Below, one piece after another: positions 5,556 through 6,008 of a stretch of 6,008 nucleotides of DNA. The stretch is from Nitrospirae bacterium GWC2_56_14 (lineage in GTDB: Bacteria; Nitrospirota; UBA9217): contig MHDY01000088.1 of assembly GCA_001803705.1 (NCBI GenBank), forward strand, positions 1 through 6,008, in the 5' to 3' direction. Position 1 is the stretch's first letter. Each line of letters opens with the position of its first letter. A program made the translations under genes and the position numbers. Under the pieces are notes generated by a model. The model had not been told where the DNA came from and ran no database searches. It saw only the letters and a list, made by a program, of their open reading frames with translations.

Positions 5556-5981
5556 ATGAGAACGGTTCTCACCATATGGAATACCCGGATTGCTCCCGTT
5601 TTTGATGTGGCGGGACAGGCCCTTCTGGTTGAAACGGAGGATGGCATCGCTCGTGCCGAACACCACCTGACTCTGCCCGCAGGGCCGGTACTGGATAAAA
5701 TTGCGTTCCTGGCCGCAACAGGAACAGACCTGCTGATTTGCGGCGCCATATCGCGACCGGCTTGCCTTGCGGCCGCTGCATCCGGTATCGAAGTGTGCTC
5801 GTTCATCGCGGGGGATGTCCGGGAGGTGCTTCAGGCCTGCCTTGAGGGGAGGCTCAGAGAGAGTGCCTTCGCCATGCCGGGGTGCGGGCGCAAGCAAGGC
5901 TGCCACGGAAGGCGGAACCGCGGCGGGGAGAAGACCGGCAGGAATACTGTCTGGTTCTTCGACGAAAACAAAACCAGCTAG
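5556..5981 (+). CDS. Dinitrogenase iron-molybdenum cofactor (NifX/NifB-C) family protein
   Basis: The protein has 141 residues. Residues 1-105 match the small alpha/beta fold of the NifX/NafY/NifB C-terminal family, which binds metal-cluster precursors: TIWNTRIAPVFDVAGQALLVE at the start, then GTDLLICGAISRPACLAAAASGIEVCSFIAGDVREVLQACLEGRL. The 'iApvFD.a' and 'D.licGaiS' segments are typical of stand-alone members, many of which work outside nitrogenase. The C-terminal tail has GCGRKQGCHGRRNRGG, with C110, C116 and H117 and many basic residues, possibly a metal site. No nif genes are present, so a FeMo-cofactor role is not supported. It stands alone behind a sigma-54 promoter, and the Mrp-type ATPase at the other end of the window is a frequent companion of this family (established association; here inference). 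Confidence 0.88.
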   Translation: MRTVLTIWNTRIAPVFDVAGQALLVETEDGIARAEHHLTLPAGPVLDKIAFLAATGTDLLICGAISRPACLAAAASGIEVCSFIAGDVREVLQACLEGRLRESAFAMPGCGRKQGCHGRRNRGGEKTGRNTVWFFDENKTS

Positions 5982-5982
5982 T

Positions 5983-6008
5983 GCCCATCCGGAAACTCCG
6001 GATGTGGC
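5983..6008 (+). terminator. Hairpin after the NifX-like gene, probable terminator cut by the window edge
   Basis: CATCCGGA (5986-5993) and TCCGGATG (5997-6004) form a perfect 8-base stem with an AAC loop, extended by GCC/GGC (5983-5985 with 6006-6008) past one bulged T. It begins 2 bases after the stop codon. The U-run needed to prove an intrinsic terminator would lie outside the window. Confidence 0.6.

Overview
The window is about 58-60% GC by eye and gene-dense. All convincing genes lie on the + strand. Nothing in it names a species. A probable selenoprotein of the SelW/Rdx type, a PAS/sigma-54 activator with a sigma-54 promoter, an Mrp ATPase, a BioB-like radical SAM enzyme and a NifX-like protein together suggest an anaerobic deltaproteobacterium (Geobacter/Desulfuromonadales-like). 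That placement is inference.

Layout. (1) 3-521 is the C-terminal part of an Mrp/NBP35-type Fe-S carrier ATPase that enters from the left edge. (2) 541-792 is an 83-residue SelW-like protein that conventional ORF calling misses, because codon 11 is TGA. It has a strong ribosome binding site, a C-P-S-U redox motif, and a hairpin with a GGUCU loop placed like a bacterial SECIS. (3) 808-1058 holds a small unknown protein whose frame appears broken: a good start at 808 is in a different frame from the main body at 864-1058. (4) 1103-2101 is a BioB/HydE/PylB-like radical SAM enzyme. (5) 2116-2562 is a cysteine-rich CGGC-domain protein. (6) 2586-3269 and 3315-3950 are two unrelated-looking class I SAM methyltransferases. 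(7) 3999-5354 is a PAS-AAA+-Fis sigma-54 activator with a cysteine cluster in its PAS domain. (8) 5355-5555 is a 201-base regulatory intergenic region with tandem activator-type sites, a possible IHF site and a near-consensus -24/-12 promoter. (9) 5556-5981 is a dinitrogenase iron-molybdenum cofactor (NifX/NifB-C type) family protein with a Cys/His/Arg-rich tail, followed by a hairpin at the right edge.

From 3 to 5354 the genes are tightly spaced and co-oriented, and no internal promoter or terminator is convincing, so one operon is likely. Its theme is thiol/selenol redox chemistry, metal or Fe-S handling, radical chemistry and methylation, flanked by an Mrp ATPase and a NifX-like carrier. 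The activator gene immediately precedes a sigma-54 promoter with upstream inverted repeats, so the cluster probably carries its own regulatory circuit. I infer a metallocofactor-assembly or metal/metalloid-processing system. I do not recognise it as a named pathway, and the substrate cannot be read from sequence alone.
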